DNA of 64,000 nt from Hydractinia symbiolongicarpus (lineage: Eukaryota > Cnidaria > Hydrozoa > Anthoathecata > Hydractiniidae), in assembly GCF_029227915.1 (NCBI RefSeq), contig NC_079878.1, forward strand, positions 29,601,501-29,665,500. Reading direction: 5' to 3'. The notes under the pieces were generated by a model, which did not search any database, was not told the origin of the DNA, and was given only the letters and a program-made list of their open reading frames with translations. Within the stretch, counting starts at the first letter, position 1. The number at the start of each line of letters is the position of its first letter. Made by a program: the position numbers and the translations under genes. Of this stretch, positions 1-10,843 are shown one piece after another.

Positions 1-1740
1 TAGTGGTGAAAAAATAATTTAAAAAATCGTCCGGGAAATGAGTTTACTCCCTGGGTACTTTCTTTGTATACTTTTGACTATACGGGCCGAGTCCGGGAAT
101 TCGCGGGTTTTCGTTTGCCGGCGATTAAACTTCTTTTATTCAGCGTCTCATCAAAAATGAAAACATTTTTGAAAACTACAAGTTTCATGCGTTTTAGTGG
201 TGAAAAGATAATTTAAAAAATCGTCCGGGAAATGAGTTTACTCCCTGGGTACTTTCTTTGTATACTTTTGACTATACGGGCCGAGTCCGGGATTTACGGG
301 AATTCGCGGGTTTTCGTTTGCCGGCGATTAAACTTCTTTTATTCCGCGTCTCATCAAAAATGAAAACATTTTTGAAAACTACAAATTTCATGCGTTTTAG
401 TGGTGAAAAGATAATATAAAAAATCGTTCTGGAAAGGAGTTTACTCACCGGGAACTTTCTTTGTATATACTCGACTATACGAGCCAAGTAGGGGATTTAC
501 GGGAAATCGCGGGGTTTCGTTTGCCGGCGATTAAACTTCTTTTATTCCGCGTCCCATCAAAAATGGAAACATTTTTGAAAACTACAAGTCTCATGCGTTT
601 TAGTGGTAAAAAGATAATTTAAAAAATCGTTCTGGAAATGAGTTTACTCCCTGGGTATTCTCTTTGTGTACTTTTGACTATACGGGCCGAGTCCGGGATT
701 TACGGGAATTCGCGGGTTTTCGTTTGCCGGCGATTAAACTTCTTTTATTCCGCGTCTCATCAAAAATGAAAACATTTTTGAAAACTACAAGTTTCATGCG
801 TTTTAGTGGTGAAAAGATAATATAAAAAATCGTTCTGGAAAGGAGTTTACTCACCGGGAACTTTCTTTGTATATACTCGACTATACGAGCCAAGCACGGT
901 ATTTACGGGAAATCGCGGGTTTTTTGTTTGCCGGCGATTAAACCTCTTTCATTAAGCGTCTCATCAAAAATGAAAACATTCCTGAAAACTACAAGTCTCA
1001 TGCGTTTTAGTGAAGAAAAAATACTTTAAAAAATCCTTCGGGAAATGAGTTTACTCCCTGGGTATTTTCTTTGTGTACTTTTGACTATACGGGCCGAGTC
1101 CGGGATTTACGGGAAATCGCGGGTTTTCGTTTGCCGGCGATTAAACTTCTTTTATTCAGCGTCTCATCAAAAATGAAAACATTCCTGAAAACTCCAATTT
1201 CATGCGTTTTAGTGGTGAAAAGAAAATTTAAAAAATCGTTCGGGAAATGAGTTTACTCACAGGGTACTTTCTTTGTATACATTCGACTATAAGGGCCAAG
1301 CCCGGGATTTACGGGAAATCGCGTGTTTTCGTTTGCCGGCGATTAAACTTCTTTCATTAAGCGTCTCATCAAAAATGAAAACATTCCTGAAAATTACAAG
1401 TCCCATGCGTTTTAGTGGTGAAAAAATAATTTAAAAAATCGTCCGGGAAATGAGTTTACTCCCTGGGTACTTTCTTTGTATACTTTTGACTATACGGGCC
1501 GAGTCCGGGAATTCGCGGGTTTTCGTTTGCCGGCGATTAAACTTCTTTTATTCAGCGTCTCATCAAAAATGAAAACATTTTTGAAAACTACAAGTCTCAT
1601 ACGTTTTAATGGTGAAAAAATTAATTTAAAAAATCGTTCGGGAAATGAGTTTACTCCCTGGGTATTTTCTTTGTATACTTTTGACTATGCGGGCCGAGTC
1701 CGGGATTTACGGGAAATCGCGGGGTTTCGTTTGCCGGCGA
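1..1740 (-). repeat. Left arm: ~8.5 satellite monomers in the minority orientation
   Basis: Units here read TTTGCCGGCGATTAAAC and AAAATGAAAACATT on the + strand, the reverse complement of everything to the right of 1742. The unit next to the junction is cut: read on the minus strand it starts near monomer position 98, so its A/T-rich first half is missing. Monomers include the CGGACTC-type and GGGCTTGG-type variants also found in the right arm, so both arms belong to one family. The left edge lies outside the window, so the arm's true length is unknown. Confidence 0.96.
1..1740 (-). repeat. 7-monomer higher-order repeat in the left arm (period 1412 bp)
   Basis: The sequence from base 1 recurs from base 1413 with the same private markers: the GTCCGGGAAATGAG segment followed by a 9-bp deletion in the core (near 97 and near 1509). 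The offset is 1412, which is 7 x 203 minus the 9 lost bases. A second relationship sits inside it: about 268-486 matches about 674-892 at 406 bp (two monomers), sharing the unusual GATAATATAAAAAATCG and GGAAAGGAG segments. The second 7-mer copy is cut off by the orientation switch. Confidence 0.75.
1091..1123 (+). other. Putative G-quadruplex core on the + strand (left arm example)
   Basis: GGG runs start at 1091, 1102, 1111 and 1121. This is the left-arm counterpart of the core described at 3885-3917. Because the array flips at 1740, the G-rich strand is + here and - throughout the right arm. Confidence 0.6.
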
Positions 1741-1742
1741 TT
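1738..1742. other. Orientation switch (head-to-head inversion junction) with 5-bp microhomology
   Basis: To the left the sequence reads TTTGCCGGCGA in left-arm sense; from 1741 it reads TTTTTTAAATTATTTTTTC in right-arm sense. CGATT at 1738-1742 fits both sides: left-arm units have GGCGATTAAAC and right-arm units have AACGATTTTTT. No spacer or foreign sequence is present. The left unit is truncated and the right one is essentially complete, so the two arms are about 97 bp out of register and do not form a perfect palindrome at the centre. A microhomology-mediated inversion or fold-back event is the simplest explanation. Confidence 0.93.
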
Positions 1743-3884
1743 TTTTAAATTATTTTTTCACCACTAAAACGCATGAGACTTGTAGTTTTCAAAAATGTTT
1801 TCATTTCCGATGAGACGCTGAATAAAAGAAGTTTAATCGCCGGCAAACGAAAACCTGCGATTTCCCGTAAATCCCGGACTCGGCCCGTATAGTCAAAATT
1901 ATACAAAGAAAATACCCAGGGAGTAAACTCATTTCCCGAACGATTTTTTAACTTATTTTTTTTACCACTAAAACGCATGAGACTTGTAGTTTTCAAAAAT
2001 GTTATCATTTTTGATGGGACGCTGAATGAAAGAAGTTTAATCGCCGGCAAACGAAAACCCGCGATTTCCCGTAAATCCCGGGCTTGGCCCGTATAGTCGA
2101 GTATATACAAAGAAAATACCCAGTGAGTAAACTCATTTCCAGAACGATTTTTTAAATTATCTTTTCACCACTAAAACGCATGAGACTTGTAGTCTTCAAA
2201 AATGTTTTCATTTTTGATGAGACGCGGAATAAAAGAACTTTAATCGCCGGCAAACGAAAACCCGTGATTTCCCGTAAATCCCGGACTCGGCCCGTATAGT
2301 CAAAAGTATACAAAGAAAATACCCAGGGAGTAAACACATTTCCCGAAGGATTTTTTAAAGTATTTTTTCCTCACTAAAACGCATGAGACTTGTACTTTTC
2401 AGGAATGTTTTCATTTTTGATGAGACGCTTAATGAAAGAGGTTTAATTGCCGGAAACAAAAAATCCGCGATTTCCCGTAAATCCCGGGCTTGGCCCGTAT
2501 AGTCGAATGTATACAAAGAAAGTACCCTGTGAGTAAACTCATTTCCAGAACGAATTTTTAAATTATTTTTTCACCACTAAAACGCATGAGACTTGTAGTT
2601 TTCAAAAATGTTTTCATTTTTGATGAGACGCTGAATAAAAGAAGTTTAATCGCCGGCAAACGAAAACCCGCGATTTCCCGTAAATCCTGGACTCGGCCCG
2701 TATAGTCAAAAGTATACAAAGAAAGTACCCAGGGAGTAAACTCATTTCCCGAACGATTTTTTAAATTATTTTTTCATCACTAAAACGCATGAGACTTGTA
2801 GTTTTTAAAAATGTTTTCATTTTTGATGGGACGCTGAATGAAAGAAGTTTAATCGCCGGCAAACGAAAACCCGCAATTTCCCGTAAATCCCGTGCTTGGC
2901 CCGTATAGTCGAGTATATACAAAGAAAGTACCCTGTGAGTAAACTTATTACCAGAACGATTTTTTAAATTATCTTTTCACCACTAAAACGCATGAGACTT
3001 GTAGTCTTCAAAAATGTTTTCATTTTTGATGAGACGCGGAATAAAAGAAGTTTAATCGCCGGCAAACGAAAACCCGCGATTTCCCGTAAATCCCGGACTC
3101 GGCCCGTATAGTCAATAGTATAGAAAGAAAATACCCAGGGAGTAAACTCATTTTCCGAACGATTTTTTAAATTATTTTTTCACCACTAAAACGCATGAGA
3201 CTTGTAGTTTTCAAAAATGTTTTCATTTTTGATGAGACGCTGAATAAAAGAAGTTTAATCGCTGGCAAACGAAAACCCGCGATTTCCCGTAAATCCTGGA
3301 TTCGGCCCGTATAGTCAAAAGTATACAAAGAAAGTACCCTGCGAGTAAACTCATTTCCAAAACGATTTTTTAAATTATCTTTTCACCACTAAAACGCACG
3401 AGACTTGTAGTCTTCAAAAATGTTTTCATTTTTGATGAGACGCGGAATAAAAGAACTTTAATCACCGGCAAACGAAAACCCGTGATTTCCCGTAAATCCC
3501 GGACTCGGCCCGTATAGTCAAAAGTATACAAAGAAAATACCCAGGGAGTAAACACATTTCCCGAAGGATTTTTTAAAGTATTTTTTCCTCACTAAAACGC
3601 ATGAGACTTGTACTTTTCAGGAATGTTTTCATTTTTGATGAGACGCTTAATGAAAGAGGTTTAATTGCCGGAAACAAAAAATCCGCGATTTCCCGTAAAT
3701 CCCGGGCTTGGCCCGTATAGTCGAATGTATACAAAGAAAGTACCCTGTGAGTAAACTCATTTCCAGAACGAATTTTTAAATTATCTTTTCACCACTAAAA
3801 CGCATGAGACTTGTAATTTTCAAAAATGTTTTCATTTTTGATGAGACGCGGAATAAAAGAAGTTTAATCGCCGGCAAACGAAAA

Positions 3885-3917
3885 CCCGCGATTTCCCGTA
3901 AATCCCGGACTCGGCCC
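3885..3917 (-). other. Putative G-quadruplex/i-motif core, helically spaced CCCG quartet (right arm example)
   Basis: CCC runs start at 3885, 3895, 3904 and 3915, spaced 10, 9 and 11 bp, each followed by G. On the minus strand these are four GGG runs separated by 8, 6 and 7 bases, just outside the strict loop-of-7 rule and inside relaxed G-quadruplex definitions. Many units keep all four runs. Others lose one through recurrent changes: CCTGG for CCCGG, ACCTGCG for ACCCGCG, AAGCCGCG for AACCCGCG, or AATCCGCG. Structure formation is not shown by sequence alone. Confidence 0.6.
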
Positions 3918-4986
3918 GTATAGTCAATAGTATAGAAAGAAAATACCCAGGGAGTAAACTCATTTCCCGAACGATTTTTTAAATTATTTTTTCACCACTA
4001 AAACGCATGAGACTTGTAGTTTTCAAAAATGTTTTCATTTTTGATGAGACGCTGAATAAAAGAAGTTTAATCGCCGGCAAACGAAAACCCGCGATTTCCC
4101 GTAAATCCTGGACTCGGCCCGTATAGTCAAAAGTATACAAAGAAAGTACCCTGCGAGTAAACTTATTTCCAAAACGATTTTTTAAATTATCTTTTCACCA
4201 CTAAAACGCACGAGACTTGTAGTTTTCAAAAATGTTTTCATTTTTGATGAGACGCTGAATAAAAGACGTTTAATCGCCGGCAAACGAAAACCTGCAAATT
4301 CCCGTAAATCCCGGACTCGGCCCGTTTAGTCAAAAGTATACAGAGAAAATACCCAGGGAGTAAACTCATTTCCCGAACGATTTTTTAAATTATTTTTTCA
4401 TCACTAAAACGCATGAGACTTGTAGTTTTTAAAAATGTTTTCATTTTTGATGAGACGCGGAATAAAAGAACTTTAATCGCCGGCAAACGAAAACCCGTGA
4501 TTTCCCGTAAATCCCGGACTCGGCCCGTATAGTCAAAAGTATACAAAGAAAATACCCAGGGAGTAAAGACATTTCCCGAAGGATTTTTTAAAGTATTTTT
4601 TCCTCACTAAAACGCATGAGACTTGTACTTTTCAGGAATGTTTTCATTTTTGATGAGACGCTTAATGAAAGAGGTTTAATTGCCGGAAACAAAAAATCCG
4701 CGATTTCCCGTAAATCCCGGGCTTGGCCCGTATAGTCGAATGTATACAAAGAAAGTACCCTGTGAGTAAACTCATTTCCAGAACGAATTTTTAAATTATC
4801 TTTTCACCACTAAAACGCATGAGACTTGTAGTTTTCAAAAATGTTTTCATTTTTGATGAGACGCGGAATAAAAGAAGTTTAATCGCCGGCAAACGAAAAC
4901 CCGCGATTTCCCGTAAATCCCGGACTCGGCCCGTATAGTCAATAGTATAGAAAGAAAATACCCAGGGAGTAAACTCATTTCCCGAA

Positions 4987-5189
4987 CGATTTTTTAAATT
5001 ATTTTTTCACCACTAAAACGCATGAGACTTGTAGTTTTCAAAAATGTTTTCATTTTTGATGAGACGCTGAATAAAAGAAGTTTAATCGCCGGCAAACGAA
5101 AACCCGCGATTTCCCGTAAATCCTGGACTCGGCCCGTATAGTCAAAAGTATACAAAGAAAGTACCCTGCGAGTAAACTCATTTCCAAAA
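4987..5189 (+). repeat. Reference monomer, 203 bp, showing the unit anatomy
   Basis: This unit is close to consensus except for CCTGG at 5122. Monomer positions 1-30 are an A/T-rich tract (TTTTTTAAATTATTTTTT). About 31-52 is the well-conserved ACGCATGAGACTTGTAG box. A 22-bp dyad lies at 5038-5059. The CpG-rich core is 5087-5136. The tail holds a GTATAC-type segment, TACAAAGAAA and GAGTAAACTCATTTCC. In a hand-built consensus I count 35 G, 42 C and 13 CpG in 203 bases, so CpG is not depleted (expected about 7). Confidence 0.9.
5038..5059. other. 22-bp dyad (potential hairpin) carried by most monomers
   Basis: The arms TCAAAAATG and CATTTTTGA are perfect reverse complements with a four-T loop. 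This is the reference-unit example; most units carry it. One subtype reads CAGGAATG in the left arm, which breaks two pairs. Another reads CAAAAAAG with CCTTTTTG, leaving one A-C mismatch. Short dyads are known to be enriched in some centromeric satellites. A role as protein-binding site or extruded hairpin here is inference. Confidence 0.7.
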
Positions 5190-8001
5190 CGATTTTTTAA
5201 ATTATCTTTTCACCACTAAAACGCACGAGACTTGTAGTTTTCAAAAATGTTTTCATTTTTGATGAGACGCTGAATAAAAGACGTTTAATCGCCGGCAAAC
5301 GAAAACCTGCGAATTCCCGTAAATCCCGGACTCGGCCCGTTTAGTCAAAAGTATACAGAGAAAATACCCAGGGAGTAAACTCATTTCCCGAACGATTTTT
5401 TAAATTATTTTTTCATCACTAAAACGCATGAGACTTGTAGTTTTTAAAAATGTTTTCATTTTTGATGAGACGCGGAATAAAAGAACTTTAATCGCCGGCA
5501 AACGAAAACCCGTGATTTCCCGTAAATCCCGGACTCGGCCCGTATAGTCAAAAGTATACAAAGAAAATACCCAGGGAGTAAACACATTTCCCGAAGGATT
5601 TTTTAAAGTATTTTTTCCTCACTAAAACGCATGAGACTTGTACTTTTCAGGAATGTTTTCATTTTTGATGAGACGCTTAATGAAAGAGGTTTAATTGCCG
5701 GAAACAAAAAATCCGCGATTTCCCGTAAATCCCGGGCTTGGCCCGTATAGTCGAATGTATACAAAGAAAGTACCCTGTGAGTAAACTCATTTCCAGAACG
5801 AATTTTTAAATTATCTTTTCACCACTAAAACGCATGAGACTTGTAGTTTTCAAAAATGTTTTCATTTTTGATGAGACGCTGAATAAAAGAAGTTTAATCG
5901 CCGGCAAACGAAAACCCGCGATTTCCCGTAAATCCTGGACTCGGCCCGTATAGTCAAAAGTATACAAAGAAAGTACCCTGCGAGTAAACTCATTTCCAAA
6001 ACGATTTTTTAAATTATTTTTTCACCACTAAAACGCACGAGACTTGTAGTTTTCAAAAATGTTTTCATTTTTGATGAGACTCTGAATAAAAGACGTTTAA
6101 TCGCCGGCAAACGAAAACCTGCGAATTCCCGTAAATCCCGGACTCGGCCCGTTTAGTCAAAAGTATACAGAGAAAATACCCAGGGAGTAAACTCATTTCC
6201 CGAACGATTTTTTAAATTATTTTTTCATCACTAAAACGCATGAGACTTGTAGTTTTTAAAAATGTTTTCATTTTTGATGGGACGCTGAATGAAAGAAGTT
6301 TAATCGCCGGCAAACGAAAACCCGCAATTTCCCGTAAATCCCGTGCTTGGCCCGTATAGTCGAGTATATACAAAGAAAGTACCCTGTGAGTAAACTTATT
6401 TCCAGAACGATTATTTAAATTATCTTTTCACCACTAAAACGCATGAGACTTGTAGTCTTCAAAAATGTTTTCATTTTTGATGAGACGCGGAATAAAAGAA
6501 GTTTAATCGCCGGCAAACGAAAACCCGCGATTTCCCGTAAATCCCGGACTCGGCCCGTATAGTCAATAGTATAGAAAGAAAATACCCAGGGAGTAAACTC
6601 ATTTCCCGAACGATTTTTTAAATTATTTTTTCACCACTAAAACGCATGAGACTTGTAGTTTTCAAAAATGTTTTCATTTTTGATGAGACGCTGAATAAAA
6701 GAAGTTTAATCGCCGGCAAACGAAAACCCGCGATTTCCCGTAAATCCTGGACTCGGCCCGTATAGTCAAAAGTATACAAAGAAAGTACCCTGCGAGTAAA
6801 CTCATTTCCAAAACGATTTTTTAAATTATCTTTTCACCACTAAAACGCACGAGACTTGTAGTCTTTAAAAATGTTTTCATTTTTGATGAGACGCGGAATA
6901 AAAGAACTTTAATCGCCGGCAAACTAAAACCCGTGATTTCCCGTAAATCCCGGACTCGGCCCGTATAGTCAAAAGTATACAAAGAAAATACCCAGGGAGT
7001 AAACACATTTCCCGAAGGATTTTTTAAAGTATTTTTTCCTCACTAAAACGCATGAGACTTGTACTTTTCAGGAATGTTTTCATTTTTGATGAGACGCTTA
7101 ATGAAAGAGGTTTAATTGCCGGAAACAAAAAATACGCGATTTCCCGTAAATCCCGGGCTTGGCCCGTATAGTCGAATGTATACAAAGAAAGTACCCTGTG
7201 AGTAAACTCATTTCCAGAACGAATTTTTAAATTATCTTTTCACCACTAAAACGCATGAGACTTGTAATTTTCAAAAATGTTTTCATTTTTGATGAGACGC
7301 GGAATAAAAGAAGTTTAATCGCCGGCAAACGAAAACCCGCGATTTCCCGTAAATCCCGGACTCGGCCAGTATTGTCAATAGTATAGAAAGAAAATACCCA
7401 GGGAGTAAACTCATTTCCCGAACGATTTTTTAAATTATTTTTTCACCACTAAAACGCATGAGACTTGTAGTTTTCAAAAATGTATTCATTTTTGATGAGA
7501 CGCTGAATAAAAGAAGTTTAATCGCCGGCAAACGAAAACCCGCGATTTCCCGTAAATCCTGGACTCGGCCCGTATAGTCAAAAGTATACAAAGAAAGTAC
7601 CCTGCGAGTAAACTCATTTCCAAAACGATTTTTTAAATTATCTTTTCACCACTAAAACGCACGAGACTTGTAGTTTTCAAAAATGTTTTCATTTTTGATG
7701 AGACGCTGAATAAAAGACGTTTAATCGCCGGCAAACGAAAACCTGCGAATTCCCGTAAATCCCGGACTCGGCCCGTTTAGTCAAAAGTATCCAGAGAAAA
7801 TACCCAGGGAGTAAACTCATTTCCCGAACGATTTTTTAAATTATTTTTTCATCACTAAAACGCATGAGACTTGTAGTTTTTAAAAATGTTTTCATTTTTG
7901 ATGGGACGCTGAATAAGAGAAGTTTAATCGCCGGGAAACGAAAACCCGCAATTTCCCGTAAATCCCGTGCTTGGCCCGTATAGTCGAGTATATACAAAGA
8001 A
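5160..8001 (+). repeat. 14-monomer HOR, copy 1 (2842 bp)
   Basis: This block is followed directly by a second copy at an offset of exactly 2842 (14 x 203). Private markers shared at that offset include GATTATTTAAATTATC (6409/9251), CAAACTAAAACCC (6920/9762), AAATACGCGATTTCC (7130/9972), TATTGTCAATAG (7370/10212), AATGTATTCATTTTT (7479/10321), TATCCAGAG (7788/10630) and GAATAAGAGAAG (7911/10753). The start is bounded between 5149 and 5168 by flanking mismatches. Each 14-mer is internally two related 7-mers (period 1421). Confidence 0.9.
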
Positions 8002-10843
8002 AGTACCCTGCGAGTAAACTCATTTCCAAAACGATTTTTTAAATTATCTTTTCACCACTAAAACGCACGAGACTTGTAGTTTTCAAAAATGTTTTCATTT
8101 TTGATGAGACGCTGAATAAAAGACGTTTAATCGCCGGCAAACGAAAACCTGCGAATTCCCGTAAATCCCGGACTCGGCCCGTTTAGTCAAAAGTATACAG
8201 AGAAAATACCCAGGGAGTAAACTCATTTCCAGAACGATTTTTTAAATTATTTTTTCATCACTAAAACGCATGAGACTTGTAGTTTTTAAAAATGTTTTCA
8301 TTTTTGATGAGACGCGGAATAAAAGAACTTTAATCGCCGGCAAACGAAAACCCGTGATTTCCCGTAAATCCCGGACTCGGCCCGTATAGTCAAAAGTATA
8401 CAAAGAAAATACCCAGGGAGTAAACACATTTCCCGAAGGATTTTTTAAAGTATTTTTTCCTCACTAAAACGCATGAGACTTGTACTTTTCAGGAATGTTT
8501 TCATTTTTGATGAGACGCTTAATGAAAGAGGTTTAATTGCCGGAAACAAAAAATCCGCGATTTCCCGTAAATCCCGGGCTTGGCCCGTATAGTCGAATGT
8601 ATACAAAGAAAGTACCCTGTGAGTAAACTCATTTCCAGAACGAATTTTTAAATTATCTTTTCACCACTAAAACGCATGAGACTTGTAGTTTTCAAAAATG
8701 TTTTCATTTTTGATGAGACGCTGAATAAAAGAAGTTTAATCGCCAGCAAACGAAAACCCGCGATTTCCCGTAAATCCTGGACTCGGCCCGTATAGTCAAA
8801 AGTATACAAAGAAAGTACCCTGCGAGTAAACTCATTTCCAAAACGATTTTTTAAATTATTTTTTCACCACTAAAACGCACGAGACTTGTAGTTTTCAAAA
8901 ATGTTTTCATTTTTGATGAGACGCTGAATAAAAGACGTTTAATCGCCGGCAAACGAAAACCTGCGAATTCCCGTAAATCCCGGACTCGGCCCGTTTAGTC
9001 AAAAGTATACAGAGAAAATACCCAGGGAGTAAACTCATTTCCCGAACGATTTTTTAAATTATTTTTTCATCACTAAAACGCATGAGACTTGTAGTTTTTA
9101 AAAATGTTTTCATTTTTGATGGGACGCTGAATGAAAGAAGTTTAATCGCCGGCAAACGAAAACCCGCAATTTCCCCTAAATCCCGTGCTTGGCCCGTATA
9201 GTCGAGTATATACAAAGAAAGTACCCTGTGAGTAAACTTATTTCCAGAACGATTATTTAAATTATCTTTTCACCACTAAAACGCATGAGACTTGTAGTCT
9301 TCAAAAATGTTTTCATTTTTGATGAGACGCGGAATAAAAGAAGTTTAATCGCCGGCAAACGAAAACCCGCGATTTCCCGTAAATCCCGGACTCGGCCCGT
9401 ATAGTCAATAGTATAGAGAGAAAATACCCAGGGAGTAAACTCATTTCCCGAACGATTTTTTAAATTATTTTTTCACCACTAAAACGCATGAGACTTGTAG
9501 TTTTCAAAAATGTTTTCATTTTTGATGAGACGCTGAATAAAAGAAGTTTAATCGCCGGCAAACGAAAACCCGCGATTTCCCGTAAATCCTGGACTCGGCC
9601 CGTATAGTCAAAAGTATACAAAGAAAGTACCCTGCGAGTAAACTCATTTCCAAAACGATTTTTTAAATTATCTTTTCACCACTAAAACGCACGAGACTTG
9701 TAGTCTTCAAAAATGTTTTCATTTTTGATGAGACGCGGAATAAAAGAACTTTAATCGCCGGCAAACTAAAACCCGTGATTTCCCGTAAATCCCGGACTCG
9801 GCCCGTATAGTCAAAAGTATACAAAGAAAATACCCAGGGAGTAAACACATTTCCCGAAGGATTTTTTAAAGTATTTTTTCCTCACTAAAACGCATGAGAC
9901 TTGTACTTTTCAGGAATGTTTTCATTTTTGATGAGACGCTTAATGAAAGAGGTTTAATTGCCGGAAACAAAAAATACGCGATTTCCCGTAAATCCCGGGC
10001 TTGGCCCGTATAGTCGAATGTATACAAAGAAAGTACCCTGTGAGTAAACTCATTTCCAGAACGAATTTTTAAATTATCTTTTCACCACTAAAACGCATGA
10101 GACTTGTAATTTTCAAAAATGTTTTCATTTTTGATGAGACGCGGAATAAAAGAAGTTTAATCGCCGGCAAACGAAAACCCGCGATTTCCCGTAAATCCCG
10201 GACTCGGCCCGTATTGTCAATAGTATAGAAAGAAAATACCCAGGGAGTAAACTCATTTCCCGAACGATTTTTTAAATTATTTTTTCACCACTAAAACGCA
10301 TGAGACTTGTAGTTTTCAAAAATGTATTCATTTTTGATGAGACGCTGAATAAAAGAAGTTTAATCGCCGGCAAACGAAAACCCGCGATTTCCCGTAAATC
10401 CTGGACTCGGCCCGTATAGTCAAAAGTATACAAAGAAAGTACCCTGCGAGTAAACTCATTTCCAAAACGATTTTTTAAATTATCTTTTCACCACTAAAAC
10501 GCACGAGACTTGTAGTTTTCAAAAATGTTTTCATTTTTGATGAGACGCTGAATAAAAGACGTTTAATCGCCGGCAAACGAAAACCTGCGAATTCCCGTAA
10601 ATCCTGGACTCGGCCCGTTTAGTCAAAAGTATCCAGAGAAAATACCCAGGGAGTAAACTCATTTCCCGAACGATTTTTTAAATTATTTTTTCATCACTAA
10701 AACGCATGAGACTTGTAGTTTTTAAAAATGTTTTCATTTTTGATGGGACGCTGAATAAGAGAAGTTTAATCGCCGGGAAACGAAAACCCGCAATTTCCCG
10801 TAAATCCCGTGCTTGGCCCGTATAGTCGAGTATATACAAAGAA
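8002..10843 (+). repeat. 14-monomer HOR, copy 2 (2842 bp)
   Basis: Tandem copy of 5160-8001. By eye I found only about ten base differences, for example GACTCTGAAT (6079) against GACGCTGAAT (8921), and CCCGTAAA against CCCCTAAA near 9175, so identity is above 99%. The right limit is marked by the change from ACCCTGCGAG (8005) to ACCCTGTGAG (10847). After 10843 the array continues with related units that fall back to an offset of 4466 (22 monomers), a truncated further cycle. Confidence 0.9.

Larger units (their letters stand above)
3435..5464 (+). repeat. 5-monomer HOR, two tandem copies (period 1015 bp)
   Basis: Copies are about 3435-4449 and 4450-5464. The marker GGTTTAATTGCCGGAAACA falls at 3658, 4673 and 5688. 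Copies 2 and 3 both begin with a chimeric monomer in which TAGTTTTTAAAAATG (normally followed by GATGGGACGCTG) is joined to GATGAGACGCGGAATAAAAG. The same chimera is at about 4440 and 5455. A third, partial copy continues after 5464 but has lost one monomer near 5815-5880. Confidence 0.75.

Noticed and set aside
1700-1780. Perfect long palindrome (hairpin end) at the orientation switch
   Set aside because: The arms meet at different monomer positions (about 98 on the left, 1 on the right), so the sequence next to the junction is not self-complementary. Pairing is only possible out of register by about 97 bp.
2290-2320. Possible CENP-B box in units reading GCCCGTATAGTCGAATG
   Set aside because: On this strand the core CCCG-N2-T-N4-CGAA is needed. 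Here CCCG-TA-T is followed by AGT and CGAA, so the spacing is one base short. Other candidates such as TTTCGTTTGCCGGCGAT lack the essential A and CGGG. No true match seen.
4987-5017. Oligo-T tract in each unit as an RNA polymerase III terminator or a yeast-type origin element
   Set aside because: No A or B box is present upstream, and no exact match to an origin consensus was found. T-runs alone are weak evidence.
5060-5085. AATAAA in most units (GAATAAAAG) as a polyadenylation signal
   Set aside because: It is part of the repeat unit, with no gene upstream. A chance hexamer in A/T-rich DNA is sufficient explanation.
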